Source of the DNA: CAIKLP01 sp965279595
GTDB taxonomy: Bacteria; Bacteroidota; Bacteroidia; Sphingobacteriales; Sphingobacteriaceae
Direction of reading: 5' to 3'
NCBI GenBank assembly: GCA_965279595.1
Contig: OZ257246.1
Span: forward strand, 1,860,001 to 1,924,000
Length of the DNA: 64,000 nucleotides
Made by a program: the position numbers and the translations under genes. Shown piece by piece: positions 11,284 to 20,266 of this stretch (position 1 is its first letter; every line of letters begins with the position of its first letter). The notes beneath the pieces are model-generated. The model was given only the letters and a program-made list of their open reading frames with translations, was not told the DNA's origin and did not search any database.

Positions 11284-12339
11284 TTATTCAGATTTTGAAT
11301 TTATCTCTTTAATAAAATCTTCATTTTTACTTGATTGAATACCCACCTTTGTTTCATATATACTTATTAGTAATAAGAAGTATGAAATAAGTAAAGGTCC
11401 GAAAACCAATCCAAGTATTCCGAAAATGGGTAAGCCAATAATTACCCCAATAATTGAAATAATAGGATGTGTATTTGCTATTTTTTTATTGATAATTAAT
11501 CGAATAACATTATCAATATTTGCTACAATAATAACCCCCCATAAAAGTATACCAACTCCTGAAGTGATGTTTGAATAAGACAATTCAATTAATGCTGCAG
11601 GAACAAATACTAATGCAGAACCTACTAAAGGAACAAAGCTAAGCATAGTAGCTACCACACCCCAAAAGAACGGATCTTCAATACCAAATATTAGAAATCC
11701 TAAACCAACAAATGCTCCTTGTGTAATGGCAATGATGCCTTGACCTAATACATTTGAGTATGTGATGTTTCTTAATTCTTCAGCAAGTAATAAAGAACTT
11801 TGCTCTCTGAAAGGCATGTATCTTAAAATAGTTTGTTCAAATTTTTCATGATTAGTGAACATGAAATACAATACGAAATACATGATGGAAATTAATAAGA
11901 AAACACTTAGTAATGCATTCACCAAACTAGGGAAAGAGCCGAGTGCCCAACTCTCAATATTTTTTATAACTGTTTCAATAACTGCTGAATTTTTAAAGTC
12001 TAGTCCACTAATGGTGGATAGGTGATTAATAATTTCTTGTACCTGTTGTTGATTCTGATTGTAGTAGGAAATTTTATCTATCACCATCCAGCTTAATGCA
12101 AAGAAGGGGAGGATGATGATAATGAATGTGAAAAATATGATGAATAAACTTGCAAGGGAAGGTTTCCAATTTCTTTTGCTGACCAAGGATAAATAGAGGT
12201 TCCGAAAAAGGGTATAAAGTATAATTGCACCTAAAGCTGCAGAGAATATATTACGTAAAGAATAAGCAAGGAAAATTCCTAATAGTATTATTAAGAAGAG
12301 GATGATGTTTTTTTGTTGTTTAAAGGTATATATCGACAT
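11284..12339 (-). CDS. AI-2E family transporter (PerM/YdiK-like permease)
   Basis: 351 residues, polytopic, with about seven to eight hydrophobic helices: a pair at the N-terminus (NIILFLIILLGIFLAYSL...), a large loop (residues ~85-135), then the conserved C-terminal half with the family motif FWGVVATMLSFVPLVGSALVFVPAA and PIFGILGLVFGPLLISYF. The family was named for AI-2 export but substrates vary, so none is assigned. It is the first gene of the permease-Omp85-holin-144aa run. Upstream is the terminator of the small membrane protein gene. Confidence 0.9.
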   Translation of the reverse strand: MSIYTFKQQKNIILFLIILLGIFLAYSLRNIFSAALGAIILYTLFRNLYLSLVSKRNWKPSLASLFIIFFTFIIIILPFFALSWMVIDKISYYNQNQQQVQEIINHLSTISGLDFKNSAVIETVIKNIESWALGSFPSLVNALLSVFLLISIMYFVLYFMFTNHEKFEQTILRYMPFREQSSLLLAEELRNITYSNVLGQGIIAITQGAFVGLGFLIFGIEDPFFWGVVATMLSFVPLVGSALVFVPAALIELSYSNITSGVGILLWGVIIVANIDNVIRLIINKKIANTHPIISIIGVIIGLPIFGILGLVFGPLLISYFLLLISIYETKVGIQSSKNEDFIKEINSKSE

Positions 12340-12385
12340 TAGTTAAATCTTTTGCTTAAAGATAATGAAGCTATCCTTAAAAATG

Positions 12386-12410
12386 AAAAACCGAGGCGGG
12401 CGCCCCGGTT
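12386..12410 (-). terminator. Intrinsic terminator after the small membrane protein gene
   Basis: On the minus strand a G+C-rich stem AACCG.GGCG / CGCC.CGGTT with one mismatch and a short loop is followed by TTTTTC. It lies ~70 nt after the stop of the 12481-12633 gene and before the AI-2E permease. Confidence 0.8.
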
Positions 12411-12480
12411 ATTTCAATCACAGAGTTACCCATTCTCTGCTCTAAACTAAACTTTATTGTGTTGTTCTATTATCGTGATA

Positions 12481-12633
12481 TTATATTTTTCTGCTCTGTA
12501 AACCACTTATCAACAAACTTATACTTGCCATAAAAAGTAATAAGTGAACTAAACCCTCAAGTCTTAATGCAAAAACTGCAACACCCCATGAGATTATTAA
12601 GAAAACAGAAAGAATAAATAATAAATTTCTCAA
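12481..12633 (-). CDS. Small membrane protein, lmo0937/DUF5670-like
   Basis: A 50-residue ORF with TTG start at 12633, preceded by an AAAAGGA-type Shine-Dalgarno, and TAA at 12481. It reads MRNLLFILSVFLIISWGVAV, then FALRLEGLVHLLLFMASISL, ending LISGLQSRKI. Two membrane helices with a short G-containing loop and a basic tail match the ubiquitous small lmo0937/DUF5670 stress-type proteins that I know in outline. An in-frame stop lies 16 codons upstream and no ATG is available at the right place. A strong terminator follows at 12386-12410, supporting an independent unit. Confidence 0.6.
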   Translation of the reverse strand: MRNLLFILSVFLIISWGVAVFALRLEGLVHLLLFMASISLLISGLQSRKI

Positions 12634-12742
12634 TTCCTTTTTTTCTCTATCTAATAGAAAAACTATACCAAACTGTATTTTAATTTAAAAAATGCTAAAT
12701 ACCTGTTTATTATATGTTTTTTTCTAATATTCCCGATTTGAC

Positions 12743-12779
12743 CTCGAAAAATTCGAGTAGATTAATCCCCAATTTGGGG
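12743..12779. promoter_or_regulatory. Two tandem palindromes upstream of the small membrane gene
   Basis: CTCGAAAAATTCGAG (12743-12757) and CCCCAATTTGGGG (12767-12779) are inverted repeats with centres 23 bp apart, about two helical turns, 110-146 bp upstream of the TTG at 12633. This is the geometry of an upstream activator site. I could not find a convincing sigma-54 -24/-12 element between them and the gene. Confidence 0.4.
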
Positions 12780-12933
12780 AAAATAATCTTCTCTATTTTT
12801 TCAGTTTTTCATAATACCTATTCATTTGATTGAATTGGTGTTTATTTCCCATCGGTAGATATAGGATCAATTAATTTAATACCAAAATCAAGCCAATTAT
12901 TTGGAATGATGGTTTTTTATAAGAAATTGCTAA

Positions 12934-14928
12934 TTATTGCTTCGTAGGTAAATTAATAATGAATTGAGTTCCTATTCCAAGTTTACTATTCACTTGAATG
13001 GTGCCTTTGTGATTGAAGATGATATTTTGTGCAGAGGTTAGTCCAATACCGAAACCTTTTGGCTTACTACTATAAAATGGTTCGAATAGTTTTTCTAATG
13101 CTTCATCAGAAATCCCACTGCCATTATCAGCAATACTAATTTGAATATTTTCCTCTTGAATAAGTGTTTTTATTTCTAATTCACCTTCTCCTTTTTTCAT
13201 GGCTTCAATGCCATTGATAATGATATTTAATATGGCGATTTTAATTTTCTCAATGTCAACATTGAGTATTAATTTTTGATCTAGATTTTGGTTAACACGA
13301 ATTTGTTTCAATTGAATTCTATCTTCAGCCTCTTTCAAAGTTTGAGCAATTAATTCAGCTACAGATATATTCTCAAAATGCAATTCAGTTTGTTTAGAAG
13401 AGTTTAATAAATCAGCAATAAGTAAATTTATTCTATTGGTATTACGAGTAAGAATATCAAAATAAGTAGACTGATCATCTGAAATAATAGGTTCGGCTTT
13501 TAATTGTTCTACCGCCAAATTTATATTTGTCAATGGATTCCTTATTTCATGGGCAATGATGCGAGCAAACTTGCTAGTTGCAGTCACTTTTTCAAAATTC
13601 AATAATACTTCTTGACCTTTCTTTTGTTCCGTAATATCATTGAAGGTCAAAGCTATCCCTTTATTTAATGGCACTACTGAAATTCTATAATCTTTTGAAG
13701 TTGTTTGAGAATGAAAGTCGAATGTTTTTGGCATACCACTTTCAGCTACACTTACATAATCATGAAATAGTTTACTATGAATTATACCAGGAACCAATTC
13801 GGTTATCTTTTTACCAATTACTTTATCTACTTCCAATTGAGCCATGGTTGAGGCTGCTGGATTCATAATAGTTAAAGTGAAATCTATAATTTTATTTTTC
13901 TCATCTTTTACAGTTTGGTAAACCATTATTCCATTTAAAGAAACATCAAGTACACCTTGCAAAGTATTTTGAATTTTTCCTTTTTCAATCATTTCTAGGT
14001 CTAATTCTTTTAAGGCTCTTTTTTCTTGATTATATGTTTCAATATAATTGATATTTAAACCGATAAATGGAATGAGGTAAGAAAACAATTTTAGAAAATG
14101 GGCAATATAAAAGTGATTGTCGAAAATAACTTTTGAACCAAAAGCCATGTGCAATTGTGCAAACACTGCTGGTATTAAACAAAGCAATAATGTTTGTGAA
14201 AAGGTAGATGGGTTTTGTTTGTAGAATTTAGGGAATATGAAAAGTCCCGCTATTAAATATAATAGGAGAGGAACTAGATCATACGGATGGGATAACACTG
14301 AATTAGGAAATGACATTACAGGTATATGCAATGCTTCATCGGTAACAATCAATATTGCATTGATGGCTAATAGGAAAAATATTATACTGATGAACAACAC
14401 AAAATACTTTTCACTTCGATATTCTTGATTTAAAAATTCTCTCCGTTGTATTAAAAAGATTCCAACTCCTAAAATCAAAATGAGTGCATGAAAGGATCTT
14501 GAAAACAACCAAGTAAAGGAAGTAATATCAGTAGTATTTTGTTGTAAATTGATTAATTGATCTGCACTTAATATGTGTACCACATCCAACATGCCTGCAC
14601 AAAATAATGCAACACCTACAATGGGTGTGCTAACATTTTTCTTAATTGAATAATCAACAAAAGAGAGAATCCCAGTTAGAAATGCAATGGTAATAGAGCT
14701 TCCAACCAATAGAGTATGAGTAAACTTGCTTGCTAATAATGGAGATAAGGTAACTTTAGCTTGTAATTCATTAATTACATTGATGTTTTCTAAATTGACA
14801 AAGTAATTATCTAAACCAAAATAAATACCCATCCAATTCAATAATGTAGGTATGATACAAACTACAATTGTTGAAATGAAAAAGAGGGGTGAAAAATGTA
14901 TTCTATTCAGGTTTGTTTTGTGGGGCAT
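12934..14928 (-). CDS. Membrane sensor histidine kinase (MASE-like sensor, PAS, HisKA, HATPase)
   Basis: 664 residues. Residues ~15-300 contain about eight membrane helices; the segment ALFCAGMLDVVHILSADQL resembles MASE3-type integral sensor domains. A PAS-like domain lies at ~315-425. HisKA has the phospho-acceptor His460 in IIAHEIRNPLTNI. HATPase_c at ~540-662 shows the N, G1 (DNGSGI) and G2 (GFGIGLT) boxes. It lacks a receiver and pairs with the NtrC-type regulator, whose 3' end overlaps its 5' end by 26 bp. It is the last gene of a five-gene signalling operon. Confidence 0.9.
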   Translation of the reverse strand: MPHKTNLNRIHFSPLFFISTIVVCIIPTLLNWMGIYFGLDNYFVNLENINVINELQAKVTLSPLLASKFTHTLLVGSSITIAFLTGILSFVDYSIKKNVSTPIVGVALFCAGMLDVVHILSADQLINLQQNTTDITSFTWLFSRSFHALILILGVGIFLIQRREFLNQEYRSEKYFVLFISIIFFLLAINAILIVTDEALHIPVMSFPNSVLSHPYDLVPLLLYLIAGLFIFPKFYKQNPSTFSQTLLLCLIPAVFAQLHMAFGSKVIFDNHFYIAHFLKLFSYLIPFIGLNINYIETYNQEKRALKELDLEMIEKGKIQNTLQGVLDVSLNGIMVYQTVKDEKNKIIDFTLTIMNPAASTMAQLEVDKVIGKKITELVPGIIHSKLFHDYVSVAESGMPKTFDFHSQTTSKDYRISVVPLNKGIALTFNDITEQKKGQEVLLNFEKVTATSKFARIIAHEIRNPLTNINLAVEQLKAEPIISDDQSTYFDILTRNTNRINLLIADLLNSSKQTELHFENISVAELIAQTLKEAEDRIQLKQIRVNQNLDQKLILNVDIEKIKIAILNIIINGIEAMKKGEGELEIKTLIQEENIQISIADNGSGISDEALEKLFEPFYSSKPKGFGIGLTSAQNIIFNHKGTIQVNSKLGIGTQFIINLPTKQ

Positions 14929-16330
14929 CCGACAAAAGATTATAGGCTTTCATTTTATTGTATAATGTTTTTCTATCAATTTGAAGCAATTTTGCTGCCT
15001 TGGTTTTATTAAATTGAACCTTTTTAAGTACCTCAACTATCGTTTCATATTCAGCTTCCACACTGGTAACTTTTAAATTTAAATTTAGTTCTGTTTTTTT
15101 TGAATCCCTTGACTGGCTAGGTTTATCAGAAAAAGACAAACTGATGTTATTGATAATTTCATGAGGAATATGTTTGGCTTCTATATAGCTATCATTACAA
15201 AGCAAGGCAGCCCTTCTAATCACATTATTCATCTCTCTCAAATTACCTGGCCAATGGTAGGTGTTTAAACTATTCACCACTTCTTCTTCAAAACCAAAAA
15301 TATTTTTATTCAATTCTTTGTTAGCTGATTTTAAGAAATACTCCGCAAATAAAACAATGTCTTTTCCTCTATCTCTTAATGGAGTGAGTTGTAAATCAAA
15401 CTGATTCAATCGATGAAACAAATCTTCTCTAAATTTCCCTTTTGCTACTGCCTGACTTAAATTCTCATTTGATGCTACAATTATTCTAACATCAATAGAA
15501 GTTTCTTTTGTAGCTCCAATTTTTTTTACTTTTTGTTCTTGCAAAACTCGTAATAATGATGTCTGAATTTCAAAACTTAAGTTAGATACTTCATCTAAAA
15601 ACAAAGTGCCACCATTGGCTAATTCAAAGTGACCAATTTTATGGTGTATGGCGCCTGTAAATGCACCCTTTTCATGTCCGAATAATTCACTACTTGCTAA
15701 TTCATTACTTAAGGCTCCACAATCAAGTGCAATGAAGGGTTCGTTGTTTCTTGTGCTTTTTTGATGTATGGTTCTGGCAATTGATTCTTTACCTGTTCCT
15801 GTTTCTCCAAAAATAATTACACTATAATTGGTAGGAGCAACTAGTTCTATTTGTTTTACTAATTCTTTTGCTTCTTTACTATTTCCTGTTACTAATTCAG
15901 TTTCATTTTTTTTATCAATTACTGAATTTGATTTATTTTCATGCTCTTTATTTGCAGATGGTTGATTAATCGCCTTTCTTATGGTTGCCAAAATTTCATC
16001 TGGTAATAAAGGTTTAGTTACATAATCAAATGCACCTAATTTAATTACTTTCACAGCGGTTTTAATATCAGAATATCCAGTAATAATTATAAATGCAATA
16101 TTCGGGTTTACTTTTTTAACTTCTTGCAATAATTCTAAACCATCCATATCGCCTAACCTATAATCAGACATAATTAAATCAAAAGAATTTGCATTGAACA
16201 ATTCCTTAGCTTGATTTCCGCTATGGGCAATGGTTATTTCAAATCCATTCTTTGTTAAAAAACGATCTAATAAAAGGCAAATGTCATGATCATCATCTAC
16301 CACTAAAATTTTTCTCTTTTCCTCAGCCAT
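14903..16330 (-). CDS. NtrC-family sigma-54-dependent response regulator
   Basis: 475 residues. Receiver domain 1-125 with acidic pocket VDDD and phospho-acceptor Asp56. AAA+ domain ~145-375 with Walker A GETGTGKE (175-182), the sigma-54 contact loop GAFTGA (222-227) and Walker B LFLDEV (243-248). The C-terminal Fis-type helix-turn-helix is at ~430-470 (KTKAAKLLQIDRKTLYNKM). All residues for sigma-54 activation are intact. It is presumably phosphorylated by the 664-aa kinase encoded by the overlapping next gene. Targets are unknown; the palindromes at 12743-12779 are a candidate site. Confidence 0.95.
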   Translation of the reverse strand: MAEEKRKILVVDDDHDICLLLDRFLTKNGFEITIAHSGNQAKELFNANSFDLIMSDYRLGDMDGLELLQEVKKVNPNIAFIIITGYSDIKTAVKVIKLGAFDYVTKPLLPDEILATIRKAINQPSANKEHENKSNSVIDKKNETELVTGNSKEAKELVKQIELVAPTNYSVIIFGETGTGKESIARTIHQKSTRNNEPFIALDCGALSNELASSELFGHEKGAFTGAIHHKIGHFELANGGTLFLDEVSNLSFEIQTSLLRVLQEQKVKKIGATKETSIDVRIIVASNENLSQAVAKGKFREDLFHRLNQFDLQLTPLRDRGKDIVLFAEYFLKSANKELNKNIFGFEEEVVNSLNTYHWPGNLREMNNVIRRAALLCNDSYIEAKHIPHEIINNISLSFSDKPSQSRDSKKTELNLNLKVTSVEAEYETIVEVLKKVQFNKTKAAKLLQIDRKTLYNKMKAYNLLSDAPQNKPE

Positions 16331-17249
16331 GATTTTTATTTGAAATTTTTTCTACTTCTCTATTTTTTATTAATACTGCATATTCTTTGGGAATCATTCC
16401 ACTACCTGCATGGTCAGCATATACTTGAGTAAACTCTGCACCAAAATAAAGTATGATGGATGAATAGTAAACCCATAATAAAATAATTACCAATGAGGCC
16501 GCAGCTCCATAAGTGAAATTAATATCTGACATTCCTAAGTATAAACCAATTACCCATTTCCCAAATAAAAATAATAAGGAAGTAACCATTGCACCAACAA
16601 TTACATCCTTCCATTTGATATAGGCATCGGGTAATACTTTAAATATAACCGCAAAAAGTAAAGTTAGTACAAAAAAGGTAAAACCTAAATTGAAGGCATT
16701 CACAAAATTGATTGGAAACCAAGGGATGTGTTTGATGATATTGGCACTGAATGCAATTAAAATCCCATTCAATAAAAGGGAGAGAATAAGCACCAATCCC
16801 ATACCTAATACTAATGCAAAAGACATTAACCTATTCTTTAATATCTTAACGTAACCTCTTTTAGGTTTAGGTTTTACTCCCCAAATAAAATTAATGCTGT
16901 CTTGTATTTCTGAAAATACACCCGTTGCACCAATCAATAAGGTACCTAAACCAATAGCTGTAGCTACATAACTGCCCTTAATAATGTTAGCGCCTTTAAT
17001 CATTTCTTGAATTTGCAATGCTGCCTGATTACCAACCAGTGAATTTATTTGTGAATACAATTGTCCTTCAATAGCCTGCTTACCCAAAAATATACCACAT
17101 AATGATATGATTACAATTAACATAGGTGATATGGAAAAGATAGTATAATAGGCAAGGGCTGCACTTAATTTCAAGGCTTTATCGTTAACAAATTCTCTGC
17201 ATGCTTCTCTAAAAATTAATCCATAAAGAAATATTTTTCTTTTTACCAT
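16323..17249 (-). CDS. YihY/virulence factor BrkB family membrane protein
   Basis: 308 residues with six predicted membrane helices. It shows the family signature of helix 1-2 (KLSAALAYYTIFSISPMLIVII) and the later GAAASLVIILLWVYYSSIILYFGAEFTQVYA. Once annotated RNase BN, this family has no established activity. The 3' end overlaps the NtrC-type regulator start by 8 bp and it sits 3 nt from the receiver-only gene, so it is embedded inside a signalling operon. This suggests a role as signal input or regulated target; that is inference. Confidence 0.92.
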   Translation of the reverse strand: MVKRKIFLYGLIFREACREFVNDKALKLSAALAYYTIFSISPMLIVIISLCGIFLGKQAIEGQLYSQINSLVGNQAALQIQEMIKGANIIKGSYVATAIGLGTLLIGATGVFSEIQDSINFIWGVKPKPKRGYVKILKNRLMSFALVLGMGLVLILSLLLNGILIAFSANIIKHIPWFPINFVNAFNLGFTFFVLTLLFAVIFKVLPDAYIKWKDVIVGAMVTSLLFLFGKWVIGLYLGMSDINFTYGAAASLVIILLWVYYSSIILYFGAEFTQVYADHAGSGMIPKEYAVLIKNREVEKISNKNHG

Positions 17250-17252
17250 AAT

Positions 17253-17600
17253 TTATATTGTTGCTAAAACGTCTAGTATAATTTCTTTATAAAATGGTTT
17301 GCCAATAAAGTAGTAGGCACCATTTTTATCTGCTAACTCTCTTTCCACTTTACCATCAAATGCACTAATGATAATAACTTTAATACTTGGAAATTCTTGA
17401 TTAATCTGTTTGATTAATTCAATCCCAGAACCATCTGGTAAATTGTTGTCGAGGAAAATAACATCTGCTAAAAATTTGTTTTTAAGTAAATGGTAATCTG
17501 CTATTGAATTTCCAATCAATACTTCATTTTTTTCAGGCTCTAACATTTTCTTCAATAAGAAACAAATGTCTTTTTCATCATCAATAATTAGTATTTTCAT
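17253..17600 (-). CDS. Single-domain response regulator (receiver only)
   Basis: 115 residues, a complete CheY/Spo0F-like receiver with no output domain. The acidic pair is in IIDDEKDI (D7/D8), the phospho-acceptor is Asp51 in VIFLDNNLPDGSG, and the conserved Ser and Lys are in IISAFDG and FIGKPFYKE. It lies 4 nt after the kinase gene (17605-18900). As a receiver-only protein it probably acts through protein contacts or a phosphorelay. Confidence 0.93.
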   Translation of the reverse strand: MKILIIDDEKDICFLLKKMLEPEKNEVLIGNSIADYHLLKNKFLADVIFLDNNLPDGSGIELIKQINQEFPSIKVIIISAFDGKVERELADKNGAYYFIGKPFYKEIILDVLATI

Positions 17601-17604
17601 TTCT

Positions 17605-18900
17605 TCAATTCTTTGATAATGGTATACTTAAACTCACCTTTGAACCAATGCCTTTTTTACTTTCTATTTGAAGTTTAGCATTATTTCTGTCGGAAAACTC
17701 TTTACACAATACCAATCCAATACCAGTTCCTTTTTCATTATGGGTTCCTATAGTAGATTTTATTTTAGTGAAATCAAATAAATTCTCTTGTATATCCTCT
17801 TCAAATCCTACACCATTATCAATTATTTCAATTATTCCTTCATTGCCTTTTTCTATTATCTCAATCGAAATTTGATTATGGTCATTGGAAAATTTAATTG
17901 CATTGTTTAATATATTATTCAATATAATTTCAATTTGATCTGTGTCTGCATAAATGTTTATCGGACTTTGATAATTCTTTACAATTCTAAGTTGTTTACT
18001 TTGAATTCTTTTTTCAAATGGAATTAAAATTTTCTCCATTAATTCAATAGCATGAAATCTAGTAGGTTTAGTTTGTATGCCTTTCAATTGCAATTGTGTC
18101 CATTTCAACAGATTTTCAATTGATTCAAATTGTCCATTGATAGATCTATGTAATTCCAATGTAAAGCTTCTTAATTCCTGCTCAGATAATTCTTTAGATT
18201 CAAAATTCTCTAATAAATGCAGAATGTTATGTATTGGATTTTTTAAATCGTGACTCACTATGCTTAATAACTTTGTTTTGGTGGCATTCAAATCTTGTAA
18301 ATTGGTATTTTGAATGTTTAATTGATTGTTTTGTGCAAAAATAGTTTGTAAATCATGTTCATGCTGATGTATAAAAAAGTGAATCACAAAATACATCCCG
18401 AAAAAAGCAAAGATTGTATCTAACACAAAATTAAGGTGATTGTATTCAAGTACAGGTACAAAAAAAGAATGAGTAAAATGAATAGTTAAAAAAACTGCTA
18501 TTGTTAAACTAAATACAAAAAAACGAGTAGCCGTTTTTTTATATAATACAAACGGTAAAACAGAAACAGGTATTAAATAGTATTTATTAAAAGCAGTGGC
18601 ACTTTCTAAATAGGCTGTAAAACTAAATTCAATAAATAAACTTAGAAAAAGCAAATGTGTACTTAAAAGAACTTTGTTTCTTGAGTTTAAATAGAGAATA
18701 AAGGAGAAGACTAAGGAGCAAAAAAAGATTGCAAAAAGTATAGAATAATTAAAACTAAAGCTTTGAAAAATAGTATAAATTATATTTGAAAGTATGAGGT
18801 ATAGTGAAATATAATTGATTAATTGAATCCGCTTCTTTTCAATGGAAGATTGCTCTTCTTGGGTACCTAAATTTATTAAAGTATTAAATAACTGTTTCAT
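17605..18900 (-). CDS. Membrane sensor histidine kinase
   Basis: 431 residues. About six membrane helices occupy residues ~28-180 with little periplasmic sequence. A short coiled coil (NNQLNIQNTNLQDLNATKTK) leads into HisKA with His217 in LLSIVSHDLKNPIHNI, and HATPase_c follows with DNGVGF and GTGIGLVL. This type often acts as a kinase/phosphatase for an adjacent regulator, here the receiver-only protein 4 nt downstream. It is the first gene of the five-gene operon; 50 bp separate it from the folC stop upstream. Confidence 0.92.
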   Translation of the reverse strand: MKQLFNTLINLGTQEEQSSIEKKRIQLINYISLYLILSNIIYTIFQSFSFNYSILFAIFFCSLVFSFILYLNSRNKVLLSTHLLFLSLFIEFSFTAYLESATAFNKYYLIPVSVLPFVLYKKTATRFFVFSLTIAVFLTIHFTHSFFVPVLEYNHLNFVLDTIFAFFGMYFVIHFFIHQHEHDLQTIFAQNNQLNIQNTNLQDLNATKTKLLSIVSHDLKNPIHNILHLLENFESKELSEQELRSFTLELHRSINGQFESIENLLKWTQLQLKGIQTKPTRFHAIELMEKILIPFEKRIQSKQLRIVKNYQSPINIYADTDQIEIILNNILNNAIKFSNDHNQISIEIIEKGNEGIIEIIDNGVGFEEDIQENLFDFTKIKSTIGTHNEKGTGIGLVLCKEFSDRNNAKLQIESKKGIGSKVSLSIPLSKN

Positions 18901-18950
18901 TAATTTGTAGAGCCTGATTTACTGAAGCAACTAAATATAAATAAATATAT

Positions 18951-20237
18951 TTAAATCACTTCTGCTACTACAAATGTACTACCTGCTATCAATACCAAGT
19001 CATTATCTTGAGCAGCTTTTTTAGCCTCATTCAAAGCTGAACTTACGTTTTCGTAACAATTTCCTAACAATCCATAACCCTTAGCGCTTTGTTGTAATTC
19101 TTCCGCATCTAGTCCTCTTGGAATATTTGGTTTGCAAAAATAGTAAGTAGCAGTGCTTGGAAGTAGAGATAACACTTTAGTGATGTCTTTGTCATTAACC
19201 ATTCCAAATACCCAATGTAAATGGTCATATTGGGTGAAAGATAATTGTTTAAGTATTTCTTTTATTCCATCTTCATTATGACCAGTATCTGCAATACAAA
19301 GTGGATGATTTTGAATCATATCCCATCTGCCTCGTAAACCAGTTAATGACTTAACATGGGCTAATCCATTGTGAATGGAGGCATCAGTTATTTTGGAATA
19401 CTTTGTTTTCAGAATATCTATTGCATTTAATACACCTGCTAAATTTTGTAATTGGTAGTTTCCTGGCAAATCAGTTTGATATATTTTTTTAGGTTCAGCA
19501 ATCTTATTACAAGAAACAGTTAATTGTTGATTATCTGAATTGGCTTCTCTTTCAAAATGGTAATGTTCATCGGCAAACTGAATAGGAGCGGACCTTTCAT
19601 CCGCAATTGCTTTGAATGTATTTTTAGTTTCTACTTGTGATTTAGAAATTATAACCGGAATATTTTGTTTGATAATGCCTGCTTTTTCTCTAGCTATTAA
19701 TTCTAAAGTATCACCTAAAAAAGCCATGTGATCAAAACCAATATTGGTAATAATAGATAACTCGGGTTGTATAATATTTGTAGAATCTAATCGTCCACCC
19801 ATTCCTACTTCAATGATTGCAATATCTACATTTTCTTTTGCAAAATGTTCAAATGCCATGGCTACAGTCATTTCAAAAAAAGAAGGTTGTATGCTTTCAA
19901 ATAATGCTTTGTTTTTTGCTACAAATTGAATCACTGATTCCTCTGAAATCATTTCTGCATTTATTTTGATACGTTCTCTGAAATCCTTTAAATGCGGCGA
20001 TGTGTATAAGCCAGTGCGGTAACCTGATGCTTGAAATATTGCTGCAAGCATATGTGAAGTAGAACCTTTACCATTGGTGCCTGCAATATGCACACTCTTG
20101 AATTTATGTTGAGGATTGCCTAGCGCCACACATAAATCTAAAGTGTTTTGCAAAGAAGGTTTATAGGCTGATGCTCCCACTCTATGAAACATGGGTAGTT
20201 GAGCAAATAAATAATCGAGGGTTTGTTGGTAATTCAT
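18951..20237 (-). CDS. folC: Bifunctional folylpolyglutamate/dihydrofolate synthase
   Basis: Adds glutamate to (dihydro)folates in the cytosol. 428 residues, Mur-ligase-like. The ATP-binding P-loop is IAGTNGKGSTSH (~52-63), followed by GLYTSPHL, the metal/ATP motif EVGMGGRLDSTN, and a C-terminal domain with DTGHNEDG and VFGMVNDKD. All signatures are intact and the length is normal. It is the last gene of the TPR-barrel-SPOR-ExbB-ExbD-TonB-folC run. Confidence 0.96.
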   Translation of the reverse strand: MNYQQTLDYLFAQLPMFHRVGASAYKPSLQNTLDLCVALGNPQHKFKSVHIAGTNGKGSTSHMLAAIFQASGYRTGLYTSPHLKDFRERIKINAEMISEESVIQFVAKNKALFESIQPSFFEMTVAMAFEHFAKENVDIAIIEVGMGGRLDSTNIIQPELSIITNIGFDHMAFLGDTLELIAREKAGIIKQNIPVIISKSQVETKNTFKAIADERSAPIQFADEHYHFEREANSDNQQLTVSCNKIAEPKKIYQTDLPGNYQLQNLAGVLNAIDILKTKYSKITDASIHNGLAHVKSLTGLRGRWDMIQNHPLCIADTGHNEDGIKEILKQLSFTQYDHLHWVFGMVNDKDITKVLSLLPSTATYYFCKPNIPRGLDAEELQQSAKGYGLLGNCYENVSSALNEAKKAAQDNDLVLIAGSTFVVAEVI

Positions 20238-20266
20238 GTTGAATAATTTTACAATAGCTTTAAAAA

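Noticed and set aside
12634..12742. Sigma-54 -24/-12 promoter
   Set aside because: GG and GC dinucleotides are present, but none at the required 10-bp spacing.
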